A DNA stretch of 64,000 bases, taken from positions 62,001-126,000 of the forward strand of contig NZ_CALFYO010000019.1 in assembly GCF_937952055.1 (NCBI RefSeq), in the 5' to 3' direction. The DNA is from an uncultured Piscinibacter sp. (lineage in GTDB: Bacteria > Pseudomonadota > Gammaproteobacteria > Burkholderiales > Burkholderiaceae_C). Below the pieces are notes generated by a model that was not told where the DNA came from, made no database searches, and was given only the letters and a program-made list of their open reading frames with translations. Positions 1 to 8,781 of this stretch are shown here, piece after piece; positions within the stretch are counted from its first letter, which is position 1; every line of letters starts with the position of its first letter. The position numbers were made by a program, and so were the translations under genes.

Positions 1-1
1 G

Positions 2-1141
2 CCGGTGACGCGGGAAGTGCGCACCGTTCACGCGCACACCGGCGCGGCCGAGCTGGGGCCGTACCGCCACTACATGCAGAAGGAGATCTTCGAGCAGCCG
101 CGCGCCATTGCCGACACGCTCGACGCGGTGGAGAGCATCACGCCGGAACTGTTCGGCGACGGCGCCTACAAGGCCTTCAAGGAGATCGACAGCGTCCTCA
201 TCCTCGCCTGCGGCACCAGCTACTACAGCGGGTCCACCGCGAAGTACTGGCTGGAGAGCATTGCGAAGATCCCCACCACCGTGGAGATCGCCAGCGAGTA
301 CCGCTATCGCGACAGCGTGCCCAACCCACGCACGCTGGTCGTCACCATCACGCAGAGCGGCGAGACGGCCGACACGCTGGCGGCGCTCAAGCATGCGCGG
401 TCGCTCGGCATGAAGCACACCCTGACGGTGTGCAACGTGGCCACCAGCGCGATGGTGCGCGAGTGCGAGTTCGCCTACATCACGCGCGCCGGCGTCGAGA
501 TCGGTGTGGCCTCGACGAAGGCGTTCACGACGCAACTGGTCGGGCTGTTCCTGCTCACGCTGGCACTCGCGCAGGTGCGCGGCCACCTCGGCGACGAACA
601 GGAGGCCGCGCACCTGAAGGCGCTTCGCCACCTGCCGGTGGCGGTGCAGTCGGTGCTGGCGCTCGAGCCGCAGGTGGTGGCCTGGAGCGAGGCCTTCGCG
701 CGCAAGGAGAACGCGCTCTTCCTCGGCCGCGGCCTGCACTACCCGATTGCCCTGGAAGGCGCGCTCAAGCTGAAGGAGATCAGCTACATCCACGCCGAGG
801 CCTACCCAGCCGGCGAGCTCAAGCACGGCCCGCTGGCGCTGGTGACCAGCGCGATGCCGGTGGTGACGGTGGCGCCCAACGATGCGCTGGTCGACAAGCT
901 GAAGAGCAACATGCAGGAAGTTCGCGCGCGCGGCGGCGAGCTGTTCGTGTTCGCCGATGCCGACACGCGCATCGAATCCGGCGAAGGCGTGCACGTGATC
1001 CGCATGCCGGAGCATTTCGGCGTGCTCTCGCCGATCCTGCACGTGGTGCCTCTGCAACTGCTCGCCTACCACACGGCCTGCGCGCGCGGTACCGATGTCG
1101 ACAAGCCGCGCAACCTGGCCAAGAGCGTGACGGTGGAGTGA
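2..1141 (+). CDS. glmS: Glucosamine-6-phosphate synthase, C-terminal part (cut by window edge)
   Basis: The reading frame is open from base 2, so the N-terminal glutamine amidotransferase domain lies outside the window. The 379 visible residues cover the linker and both SIS (sugar isomerase) domains. The first SIS domain has the typical ACGTSYYSG stretch and the ITQSGETADT motif, and the second has the LGRGLHYPIALEGALKLKEI and EAYPAGELKHGPLAL stretches. The protein ends in the invariant DKPRNLAKSVTVE tail that forms part of the active site. The full enzyme (about 610 residues) turns fructose-6-phosphate and glutamine into glucosamine-6-phosphate for cell-wall and LPS synthesis in the cytoplasm. 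It is the last core-like gene before the accessory block. Confidence 0.97.
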   Translation, partial: PVTREVRTVHAHTGAAELGPYRHYMQKEIFEQPRAIADTLDAVESITPELFGDGAYKAFKEIDSVLILACGTSYYSGSTAKYWLESIAKIPTTVEIASEYRYRDSVPNPRTLVVTITQSGETADTLAALKHARSLGMKHTLTVCNVATSAMVRECEFAYITRAGVEIGVASTKAFTTQLVGLFLLTLALAQVRGHLGDEQEAAHLKALRHLPVAVQSVLALEPQVVAWSEAFARKENALFLGRGLHYPIALEGALKLKEISYIHAEAYPAGELKHGPLALVTSAMPVVTVAPNDALVDKLKSNMQEVRARGGELFVFADADTRIESGEGVHVIRMPEHFGVLSPILHVVPLQLLAYHTACARGTDVDKPRNLAKSVTVE

Positions 1142-1170
1142 GTGCCAGAGCGGGGTGGTAGAGAACAAAT

Positions 1171-1543
1171 GAGTTCGGCAGCGCGAACAAAGATCGGAAA
1201 ACGCAGCGGCTCGTGAGCAATTAAGTTCGGAACTCCTCGGATCGAGGACTGTCTGCCGATGAGCTTTTCTGCCCTCGACGCAGCGTCTCAAGAGCCAGCG
1301 TCAGCTCCTACCGCAACGGGATCGGTCGGGGGCCGATGGCGAGCAGGCGCATAAGACTGAACTGAGTCAGTTGCGGCCAGAGACCTGGACGACTGCTTCC
1401 ACAAACACGGGTCATTGAAGGTCGCCGGCTTCGACTGACAGCCTCACCACCGACACCGGTCACTCAACCGCCGTTCCCCAGCAAGCCGGCACGACCGGCC
1501 GCTTCTGCTTACCGCGGCCCGCTCAACACGACCCCCAGGAGAC
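1171..1543 (+). repeat. Left arm of a long inverted repeat
   Basis: About 370 bp that reappear in reverse complement at 9356-9684. Shared landmarks read inward are CGAACAAAGATCGGAAAACG, the block around GAGGACTGTCTGCCGATGAG, and CCGGTCACTCAACCGCCG. The left arm has about 44 bp (near 1366-1410, after AGACTGAACTG) that the right arm lacks. Otherwise the arms look nearly identical by eye. The arm contains short GTTCGG/CGAAC self-complementary pieces. No ORF or transposase was found in it. It fills the gap between glmS and the next gene. Confidence 0.9.
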
Positions 1544-1693
1544 CACCGAGGCGCGAGATCGCTCGCCGGGAAGTCGACATTGCAGCAGCGGGCCTGTCGG
1601 GGATGCCCGCAGTCTCTGGCTTGCGAATCGTCAATTCTGGCGCCGACCGCAGGCACAAACTCGCGCACCTAGGACTCTTGAGGAGAGCGCACC

Positions 1694-2302
1694 ATGCTCC
1701 AGCCCAGCATCCTGTTCGCAGGCGCAACACTTGCGCTGTCGGCACTCGGGTCGGCCCACGCGGCCGACCTGTACCCGTGGCGGAATCATGACGCGCCCTT
1801 CAACTTCGTCTTTGGCAACGAGATCGACACGCACCAGCAAACCCGCCTGACCCGCGACGGCAGCCTTTTCGGCTTCTTCTACATCCGCTTCACCGGCGTG
1901 CAGACGAGGGACCGCTATCCGGTTGCGACCCACGTCGACTGCAACACCAGTCCCGAGTGCACTGTCGGATGGGCGCTGAGTGGCAAGGCCGTCAGCGCGA
2001 CCTTCCTCTACCAGACCATGAATGAACACCCCGTGTTCCTGGTCAAGCGCGCCGACATCACGCAACCGGGGAGTCCCTCGCACTTCCACTGGCTTGGCGC
2101 GGTGATGCCAATGCCACGCCAGACCGTCAACGGCTACCTGCTGCAACTCACCGCGGCTGACCGCTTCTGCTTCATCCACCATGGCGCCGAAGCGGCGAAT
2201 GCCGCCGCCACGTGTCGACAAAACGGTGGCGTCAATGTCGACCCGGGCGTTGACGTCGCAACGCATCTCAACATCGTTGCGAGCGCTCCACCCGGGATGT
2301 GA
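1694..2302 (+). CDS. Secreted protein of unknown function
   Basis: A 202-residue protein with a clear signal peptide (hydrophobic core about residues 6-20, cleavage expected after SAHA). The start is backed by a GAGGAGAG ribosome site 8 bases upstream. The mature part is rich in aromatic residues and has several Cys (DCNTSPEC near residue 75; C near 155 and 176), suggesting a disulfide-bonded periplasmic or secreted domain. I do not recognise the family. It stands alone just inside the left inverted repeat. Confidence 0.7.
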   Translation: MLQPSILFAGATLALSALGSAHAADLYPWRNHDAPFNFVFGNEIDTHQQTRLTRDGSLFGFFYIRFTGVQTRDRYPVATHVDCNTSPECTVGWALSGKAVSATFLYQTMNEHPVFLVKRADITQPGSPSHFHWLGAVMPMPRQTVNGYLLQLTAADRFCFIHHGAEAANAAATCRQNGGVNVDPGVDVATHLNIVASAPPGM

Positions 2303-2690
2303 CCGTCATTGCAGACAACCTCGTCAACTTCGCCAACACGATGGTTCCGCCGGCTCCGAGCCGATGAGTCCCTTCCGGCCTTGCGCCGGAACGTACCCAA
2401 TGACTGGTGAGGAGCGGCCAGGAAGCCGTGCGTCGGCGAGGGCCGTTGATGGCCGGTACAAGCCAGTCGACGTCCTGGCCGGCAGCGTGAATTCGAGCCC
2501 GCGCCAGGAAGCCGACTTCCGACTCGGCGGCCTTGCCGACCAAGGTCAGCTTACGGCGATCTTGTCCTAGACCCGGATTCGGCCAGGAGCCGTCGGTCAT
2601 GAATGTCCGCACTGGGGCGGTCCGGCCTCTTCCTGCCGAGACAACCACCGCCGCACCGTTGTTCCTCAGCTCACGGGCTCCGGGTCGCGC
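2303..2690. other. Gene-free stretch
   Basis: About 390 bp between the secreted protein and the MATE remnant. I see no convincing reading frame. The last 60-80 bases may hold more of the decayed MATE gene in another frame, but no motif is clear enough to claim. Confidence 0.5.
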
Positions 2691-2935
2691 CTGGTGCTGC
2701 TTGGGTTGATCCAGTTCGCGGGCTATCCCGGCTCGGCTGCCTCGGGCCTGTTGCGCGGACGCAAGGACGCTCGCGCGCCGATGGCCTTCATGTTGATCGG
2801 CTACTGACTGGTCGGTGCGCCGCTCGGCCTCTATCTCTTCGGTGGCATGGGCCTGGGCGTGAGCGGCCTGTGGATCGGGTCGGCAACGGGTGCATGCGTC
2901 ACCGCAGCGCTGACACTGATGCGCCTGCCAACCTC
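2691..2935 (+). pseudogene. MATE-family multidrug exporter, 3' remnant with in-frame stop
   Basis: Read from 2691 the frame gives LVLLGLIQFAGYPGSAASGL, then LLRGRKDARAPMAFMLIGY, a TGA stop at 2805-2807, then LVGAPLGLYLFGGMGLGVSG and LWIGSATGACVTAALTLMRL. This is the late part of a MATE exporter (the 'G.LRG.gDtr.Pm...Y W.iG.PLg' region); family members have Trp where the TGA stands, so TGG to TGA is the simplest change. Upstream the similarity is lost, probably through a further frameshift or deletion, so about three quarters of the gene is missing. It points at the 3' end of the DUF2182 gene on the other strand. Confidence 0.75.
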
Positions 2936-2947
2936 CCACGCGGGCGT

Positions 2948-3757
2948 CTACCTCATCAGCGGCGTCAGCAAGCGGACGGCGCCCGCGGTGATCAACCCGT
3001 AGCCGAGGATCCTCGCAATCGCCGCACCCCGTGGCGCCAACTTCTCGATCGCGGCTGCCACAGAGAGTGCGGCGATCCAGGCGAGATTCATCACCCCACC
3101 GACGAACAGCAGTGCCATCAGCGCCCAGCAACAGCCAAGACAGAACAAGCCATGCCGCAGCCCCATCACGAGTCCGCCATAGGCTCCGGCTCGCCACCCA
3201 CCGATCAGGGAAGCCATCGGTGTTCGGCAGTGCCCCAGACAGGTTCGCTTCAGCGGTGAGAACTGGTAGACGCCGGCAATCAAGAGCAAGGTGCCCGTCA
3301 ATCCGGCGGAGGCGCTGACGATCATTGGACTCAGCAGGTTCATCGCCTGGAGCGACCACTGCATTGCCGCTGCGGCGACGCTGAAGCCGGACCAGATCAG
3401 CAGGTACGCGCCGACGAACGCGCTCGCGCGCAACCGCTCGCCGGCTGCTCGGCAGGTGCTCGTGAAGGCCAGGACCATCGGCATGGCCGACGGCAACATC
3501 ATCGCGGCCATCATGATGGCCCACATGCTCCAGATCGCCAGCAAATTGCCTGCGGTCCAGTTCGATGACGCGGGCATCGCCAGTTGCACCAGTGGATGCC
3601 CCATGTCGAGCGCCATCCAGGCCAGAGCGGCCCAGCCACTCACACTGAGCACCAGCAGGAGCGGCGTCATGTCGTTCGCCCTCTTCGCCGCGTTGGCCGC
3701 AATGGCGAGTTCCGATGACGATGCGCCGTCTATGGGATCCGGCACACGCGTGCTCAT
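2948..3757 (-). CDS. DUF2182 multi-pass membrane protein
   Basis: A 269-residue integral membrane protein with about six hydrophobic segments. The hallmark is the Met-rich WSMWAIMMAAMMLPSAMPM segment near residue 90, followed later by a PLKRTCLGHC stretch and a GLFCLGCCWALMALLFVGG helix. These are standard for DUF2182 proteins, described as predicted metal-binding membrane proteins. The start at 3757 (MSTRVPDP) is chosen because the predicted helices begin about 40 residues later; an ATG 54 bases upstream is possible. It is divergent from a DUF1326 gene, a pairing common in bacteria, so the two probably act together. The substrate is unknown. Confidence 0.85.
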   Translation of the reverse strand: MSTRVPDPIDGASSSELAIAANAAKRANDMTPLLLVLSVSGWAALAWMALDMGHPLVQLAMPASSNWTAGNLLAIWSMWAIMMAAMMLPSAMPMVLAFTSTCRAAGERLRASAFVGAYLLIWSGFSVAAAAMQWSLQAMNLLSPMIVSASAGLTGTLLLIAGVYQFSPLKRTCLGHCRTPMASLIGGWRAGAYGGLVMGLRHGLFCLGCCWALMALLFVGGVMNLAWIAALSVAAAIEKLAPRGAAIARILGYGLITAGAVRLLTPLMR

Positions 3758-3993
3758 AGCGGTGCAGCTCCGATGACAGAGTTCATCGGCCGACCATGGG
3801 CGCATAGGCACGCCTTGTCAACCTCAGTCACGGGATCGCAGCGATAGGGCCTTCCCAGCATGACCGGCCAGGAGGGTCATCGGTTGCGTGTCGATGCGAA
3901 TGGGCATACGGTGTCCCGTGACGGGTGCATGGTGCGGTCGTCCAATCACTGGGTCGCCGTCGACATGTCGGCGACCGAACGAAAGGAACAGAG

Positions 3994-4608
3994 ATGGCCG
4001 CCTGGAAGATCAGTGGCGAATACATGGAGACGTGCAACTGCACATTTCTCTGCCCATGCATCACCGCCAACCTGGCGGCACCGCCGACGGAGGGCGATTG
4101 CAAGGCGGCCGTCACGATGCGCATCGACAAGGGCCAGCACGATGGCGTGGCATTGGATGGCGTCTCGTTCATCGTGATGATGCATTTTCCAGGGGTGATG
4201 GGCGCTGGCAACGCCACCGTCGGGCTGATCATCGACGACCGTGCATCGGATCAGCAGGTCGCAGCGATCAGCGCCATTGCAACGGGAGAGGCCGGTGGCC
4301 CCATGGCCGCGCTCGCGCCCTTGGTGGGACGAGTTGCCGGTGTCGAACGCCGGCCCATCACGTTCGAGATCGACGGCCTGAAGCGCGCGGTCCGAGCCGG
4401 CGAACTCATCGAACAGGCCTGCGAAGGTGTGCCCAGTGCAAGTGTCCCGGGTCAGGCGCTGTGCATCGACAACACCGTCCATCCAGTGTCACCTCGACTG
4501 GCCTTGGCGAAGGCGCTGTTCAGCAAGTTCAACGTCTTCGGCATCCTGTGGGACAACTCGAGCGGCACACGCAACGGGCACTTCGCGCCATTTGCTTGGT
4601 CCGGCTGA
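3994..4608 (+). CDS. DUF1326 domain protein
   Basis: A 204-residue soluble protein that opens with WKISGEYMETCNCTFLCPC, the Cys-rich signature of DUF1326 (here C-x-C-x4-C-x-C). It ends with the family's typical RNGHFAPFAWSG tail. The start is backed by AAAGGA upstream. The clustered Cys suggest metal binding, but no activity is established for the family. Its usual partner DUF2182 lies divergently 236 bp away, so the region between may carry a shared promoter. Confidence 0.88.
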   Translation: MAAWKISGEYMETCNCTFLCPCITANLAAPPTEGDCKAAVTMRIDKGQHDGVALDGVSFIVMMHFPGVMGAGNATVGLIIDDRASDQQVAAISAIATGEAGGPMAALAPLVGRVAGVERRPITFEIDGLKRAVRAGELIEQACEGVPSASVPGQALCIDNTVHPVSPRLALAKALFSKFNVFGILWDNSSGTRNGHFAPFAWSG

Positions 4609-4787
4609 GTGTGATCCTCGGCATTGATTGATTCAACTGCTGTGGTCGGTAGACGCCTGCTGCAGATCCTGATTCACCCGCAGTCGCCGACGCCGAAGCA
4701 CGTCAGAGGCCCCGGCGCGGCGCAGTGGTCGAGCAGCGCGCGCCTGGAGCGCAGGCATCGTTGGCGAATCACCAGAGAGGACATGCG

Positions 4788-6392
4788 ATGAACTCGACAA
4801 GGCGACGAAGCCAGTGGTTCTATTCGGCCATGACTTCTGCGTTGCTGCTGACGGGTCTGGCGATTCCCGCATCAGCATGGTCCGCCGAAGCCGGTAGTTG
4901 GAGCTTTGCCGGGGGCGACCTTAGGAACAGCCGATACCAAGATGCGGAGCACACGCTTAGCGTAGACAACGTTGGCGCTCTGGTCGTGAGATGGGTGTTC
5001 ACGACTGCCGGCGATGTGTCCGCCACGCCGGCGGTCGACGCATCGACAGTCTACGTTCCGGACTGGGCAGGCTACCTGTATGCCGTGGACAAGTATTCAG
5101 GCGCTCTCAAGTGGGCAGCGCACATTCCAAGTGCAACTGGCGTACTGTCCGACAAGGCGCGCACGACGCCGGCTGTGACCAAAGACAAGGTCATCGTCGG
5201 TACGACCGGAGCCATATTGGTCGGCGGAGGAGCAGGGGGCAAGCTGCTCGCGTTCGACAAGCTCTCGGGGGCGCTTGTGTGGAGCACTCAGCTTGACACG
5301 CATCCGGCAGCCGTCGTGACCCAATCACCAACCGTGTTCGCAGGACGCGTGTACGTCGGTGTGTCGTCGGTGGAAGAGATACTTGCGGCGATCGTGCCGG
5401 AGTATCCCTGCTGTTCGTTTGCTGCGAGCATGTTCGCTCTCGCCGAGGATACGGGCGCACGTCTTTGGAAGACGAGCATGGTACCGACCGGATTCAGCGG
5501 CGGTGCCATTTGGGGCAGCTCACCGTCGGTCGACGCGAAGCGTGGACAGATCTACATTGCTACTGGGAATAACTACTCTGTGCCACCGTCGGTTCTTGCC
5601 TGCGTGGCTGAAGCCGGATCCGACCCGATTGCCACGACAGCCTGCTTGCCAAGCGATGACCATTTCGACAGCGTGCTCGCCCTCGACCTGAGGACCGGGG
5701 CCGTCAAGTGGGCTACGCGCGCCATTCCCTACGATGCGTATACCGTGGACTGCCTTCCCGTATTCGGCGACGGTGGCAACTGCCCGTCTCCGGCAGGTCC
5801 TGATTTCGACTTTGGTCAGGCCCCGGCGCTGTTCATGGTCAAGGGTGTCAATGGAAACAAGAGACCGATCGAGTTGGTCGGCGCGGGACAAAAGAGCGGT
5901 CAGTACTGGACCTTGAATCCCGACACCGGCGCCGTGCAGTGGGTGGCACATGCTGGTCCTGGCGGATACAGCGGCGGCTTGCAGTGGGGGTCGGCCGTCG
6001 ACGGCGCCCGCGTCTACACCGCAAATGCAAACAGCAATCGCATCCCTTGGCCCGGCGCCGCCGATCCGACAAGCGGTGTGTGGACAGGCCTGGATGCCGC
6101 AAGCGGAACCTTACTCTGGCAGGCACGGCCTCCGGATGGCGGCAGCACTTCCGGTCCAGTTACTACCGCCAACGGCGTGGTGTTCGGCTGCTCGTTGGAT
6201 CCGCTCGGGCACATGTATGCGCTGAACGGGGCGACAGGAGCCGTCTTGTGGAGTTTTGTCAGCGGCGGCTCGTGCCTGTCCGGCGCCGCAATCTCAGACG
6301 GAATGCTCTTTTGGGGCTCCGGCTATGGCAATCTCAACGGCTTCTACGGAACACCGAACAACAAGCTCTACTCCTTCGGACTGCCGAACTGA
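4788..6392 (+). CDS. PQQ-type beta-propeller dehydrogenase-like protein (secreted)
   Basis: A 534-residue protein with an N-terminal signal peptide (hydrophobic stretch about 15-28, ASA-W-SA cleavage region). The mature part has repeated PQQ beta-propeller blades of the form 'l.alD..tGa..W', for example YLYAVDKYSGALKWAAHI, LLAFDKLSGALVWSTQL, VLALDLRTGAVKWATRAI and MYALNGATGAVLWSFVSGG. A vicinal Cys pair (PCCSF, near residue 214) may play the part of the Cys-Cys ring in quinoprotein alcohol dehydrogenases. Overall it resembles polyvinyl-alcohol-dehydrogenase-like quinoproteins, which oxidise alcohols in the periplasm and pass electrons to cytochrome c. No haem motif is present. The substrate is unknown. 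The ATG at 4788 follows an AGAGAGG site. Confidence 0.82.
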   Translation: MNSTRRRSQWFYSAMTSALLLTGLAIPASAWSAEAGSWSFAGGDLRNSRYQDAEHTLSVDNVGALVVRWVFTTAGDVSATPAVDASTVYVPDWAGYLYAVDKYSGALKWAAHIPSATGVLSDKARTTPAVTKDKVIVGTTGAILVGGGAGGKLLAFDKLSGALVWSTQLDTHPAAVVTQSPTVFAGRVYVGVSSVEEILAAIVPEYPCCSFAASMFALAEDTGARLWKTSMVPTGFSGGAIWGSSPSVDAKRGQIYIATGNNYSVPPSVLACVAEAGSDPIATTACLPSDDHFDSVLALDLRTGAVKWATRAIPYDAYTVDCLPVFGDGGNCPSPAGPDFDFGQAPALFMVKGVNGNKRPIELVGAGQKSGQYWTLNPDTGAVQWVAHAGPGGYSGGLQWGSAVDGARVYTANANSNRIPWPGAADPTSGVWTGLDAASGTLLWQARPPDGGSTSGPVTTANGVVFGCSLDPLGHMYALNGATGAVLWSFVSGGSCLSGAAISDGMLFWGSGYGNLNGFYGTPNNKLYSFGLPN

Positions 6393-6408
6393 ACCGCGGT
6401 GGGATAGC

Positions 6409-6820
6409 AGGCCCGCCCTCGAGGCGGCTCGCACGGAGCAGGCCCGCGTGCTGCGCTACAAGCGCCACCACCTCGCCGCCGCGGGGGTGGCCCCGTCGAC
6501 GATCGGGCGGGTATTCCTGGTATGTGCCAACGAAGGGGCGACCCATTCCGGCCGGCTCGTCCGGCGCATCGTGCAGCTCGGCGGACGGCCCAACGTCGCC
6601 CCCCGTCTTGCCGGCCGCGCACGACCACTCCGACTTCAAAGCATCGACCTACCTGGGCGCCATGATCTGCGCCAACCTCGCGTCCGAGCGTGCGGCGATC
6701 GACGCCTACCGCGAGATGGCGCAGCTGATCGGCGACCCCACCTCCCGACTGCTCGTCGAGCAAATCATTGCCGACAAGCAGAAACACGCGCAAAAGCTGA
6801 GCGAATGGCTCGCCGCTTGA
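6409..6820 (+). pseudogene. Bacterioferritin-like (ferritin fold) gene remnant, frameshifted
   Basis: Two adjoining frames together resemble one ferritin-like protein. From about 6409 the first gives EAARTEQARVLRYKRHHLAA ... FLVCANEGATHSGRLVRRIV QLGGRPNVAP. Near 6600 the match moves to the next frame: HDHSDFKASTYLGAMICANL ... ERAAIDAYREMAQLIGD ... EQIIADKQKHAQKLSEWLAA, ending at 6820. These match the helix A-B and helix C-D regions of bacterioferritin-type proteins. No start codon or N-terminal helix is present, and the usual ExxH ligand pair has an extra residue (EGATH). It directly follows the beta-propeller gene, which suggests a truncated import. Confidence 0.7.
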
Positions 6821-7186
6821 ACAACTGCCGGCAGTCCGTCACCGGACTCTCGCCATAGCACTGGCCGCGACCGGCCTTCACGCCGCTGGCGGTTGTGCGG
6901 TCATGCGCAGCCAGGAGGCCGCAGGCGCTTACGTCTACTACACCGGGATCACAGCCGTGGTGAAGGTGCGCTTCGTTGACTCCGCGACGTCGAACACTCG
7001 AGCATCCGAGTCGAGACGCTTGAGTCCGAGTCCGCGGTGATGCTGTCTGGCTTCGCTTAAGGCCTGCTCGCGAAGAGCAACGTCGAATACATAGGAACGC
7101 AAGCGCTGGACTGCCAGAGTGCCAAGCCACGCAAGGCATCCTCGTATTCGCTCAGGGTCTACGACTCCCTGATCAAGAGCGGGGAG
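6821..7186 (+). other. Decayed coding DNA, possible BON-domain trace
   Basis: No intact gene. A short stretch ending at a TAA (7058-7060) reads SIRVETLESESAVMLSGFA, which recalls the core strand of a BON domain ('i.V.t..g.v.LsGfv'). The match is too short to be firm. After the TAA the same frame stays open into the small ORF at 7187. Confidence 0.3.
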
Positions 7187-7483
7187 TTGATCCGTGCACG
7201 TGTGGCCTGCGACTGCACATTTGGAGCTGTCCTTCGCACCTCGGAGGTTCCGGATGGTCATTACTTCCCGGCAATCAACGTCTACTCGCGTCAAACGAGT
7301 GTCGACTTCCCTTCCCAGGTCGACATCACGGCGGCGGTGTCAGACGTGTCGAACCTCGGTACCGTGCGAATCGATACCGTGGTCACGATCCTTTGCGCCA
7401 TCGACTTCGGCTGGGTCGCACAAAGGCGGCACGCGATGGTCAACTTCACCGCAAGCGGCAGTCAGGGACTGCGACGCAATTGA
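7187..7483 (+). CDS. Hypothetical protein, possibly a truncated remnant
   Basis: The frame is open from 7061 to 7483 but only a TTG (7187) is available as a start, with no clear ribosome site. The sequence (up to 140 residues if read from 7061) has plausible beta-strand patterns, for example YSLRVYDSLIKSGELIRARV and VRIDTVVTILCAIDFGWV. I recognise no family. It is surrounded by broken genes and may itself be a fragment that lost its 5' end. Confidence 0.3.
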   Translation: MIRARVACDCTFGAVLRTSEVPDGHYFPAINVYSRQTSVDFPSQVDITAAVSDVSNLGTVRIDTVVTILCAIDFGWVAQRRHAMVNFTASGSQGLRRN

Positions 7484-7679
7484 CAAACAGGATGCCGGGG
7501 CCCGCAGGGGGCTCAGGGTCATAGCGCTGCTAGGGGCGGGCAGCACGATTCCGACAGTCGAGGTCGACATCAAGCGTTAGGCGAGCAACGAATCGACGAG
7601 GCCGAGAAAAGGCCGCGGAATGAGGCTCGCGCAGGAACTTTCCTCTTCACTCGCAAGTCGGATCAAAAGAGGTAAGTAC

Positions 7680-8033
7680 ATGAACATTCCCGTTGAGACG
7701 AAGCCGGCACTGTGGGGTGCCGTGGGCGGTGCGATCCTTCTGGCCATCGTCGGGTTCAGTTGGGGCGGTTGGTTGACCGCCGGCAAGGCCGAGGCGGCTG
7801 CCTCGATGCGGGCTGATGCCGCCGTGGTCGATGCGCTCGCGCCAGTCTGCGCTGCAAAGTTCCGTCGGGATTCGGCAGTCCAAGCCAATCTGGAAGCTCT
7901 GAAGAAAACCGACTCGTGGTCGCAGGCCGAATTCATTGAGAAAGGCGGGTGGGCGACGGTAGCCGATTCAAGTGCCACCGCTCAGGTGTCGTCGGTGGCG
8001 AGGGCATGCGCCGAGCTTCTGACCAAGACTTAG
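7680..8033 (+). CDS. Small single-pass membrane protein of unknown function
   Basis: A 117-residue protein with one N-terminal transmembrane helix (about residues 11-31: WGAVGGAILLAIVGFSWGGW) and a soluble, presumably periplasmic, part containing two Cys (VCAAKF near 64 and ACAELL near the end). The ATG at 7680 follows an AGAGG site. It resembles a widespread conserved hypothetical type in Proteobacteria, but no function can be given. It lies inside the inverted-repeat block. Confidence 0.6.
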   Translation: MNIPVETKPALWGAVGGAILLAIVGFSWGGWLTAGKAEAAASMRADAAVVDALAPVCAAKFRRDSAVQANLEALKKTDSWSQAEFIEKGGWATVADSSATAQVSSVARACAELLTKT

Positions 8034-8298
8034 ACCGTCTCGGCGCACTAGGCAACGGCTGAGAATCCACCTGACGGGACCGCCGATATCCAGCGGTTCG
8101 GCTCGGTCTTCCGAGAGGTCGGTGCGCGCCTTCCCTTCAAGCTTCCCGACTTCAGCATGCGAGTGCTGCTGGTATCGCTGGCACGAGCCCTCGGATGCGT
8201 AACGACGTCTTGACCCTTTGATCTCTCGCTACCCGGCACTTCGGTCGCGTGCCGTACCGATGCCGAGCCCCTACAACCTCACTCGAGAGGAAATCACC

Positions 8299-8682
8299 AT
8301 GGAAACAAGGGCAGCCTACCGGGCCAAGTTTGAAGCGCAATTGGAACAGGCTCAGGCCCGCCTGGAGCAGATGCAGGCGACCGTCAAAGAACGGATGGCT
8401 GATGCCGCTATCGCGATGGGCTCGCAGATCAACGAACTCGAGCAGGACGTCGCAGAGGCGCGAGGACGGCTAGGGGAGATCGGACAGGTACACGACGACA
8501 AGTGGGAAGATTTCAAGGCGTCAATGAAAGGCGCCTGGGAGAAGGCGGCCGCTCGATTTGCCAAGATCGATCGTCCGGCTGGTGACCCCACCCCGGTCCC
8601 GCCTACCTACGATCCAGCGCCGCCGGCCCGCTCGCCAGAAGACGCCAAGGGCACGCACAACCCTTTGGAGCGGACAGGATGA
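8299..8682 (+). CDS. Coiled-coil protein of unknown function
   Basis: A 127-residue protein. Residues 1-95 are strongly helical with heptad-like charge patterns (AQLEQAQARLEQMQATVKER, INELEQDVAEARGRLGEIG), and the C-terminal 35 residues are Pro-rich and probably disordered. The ATG at 8299 follows GAGAGGAA. There is no signal peptide. It resembles short apolipoprotein-like coiled-coil proteins often found in stress-related accessory clusters. The function is unknown. Confidence 0.6.
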   Translation: METRAAYRAKFEAQLEQAQARLEQMQATVKERMADAAIAMGSQINELEQDVAEARGRLGEIGQVHDDKWEDFKASMKGAWEKAAARFAKIDRPAGDPTPVPPTYDPAPPARSPEDAKGTHNPLERTG

Positions 8683-8781
8683 ACGGCGCATCGTGGGCGC
8701 CTGACAGGTCCTCGCCCAGCACAAGCAGACTCCTGCCACACGGCGGGCTGCGGTGGCCCGTTGCGATCCTGGGAGACCGAG

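Noticed and set aside
7576..7582. GTTAGGC, which resembles an integron attC core site.
   Set aside because: No matching left core, no stem-loop of attC form around it and no integrase gene in the window; one 7-mer is expected by chance.
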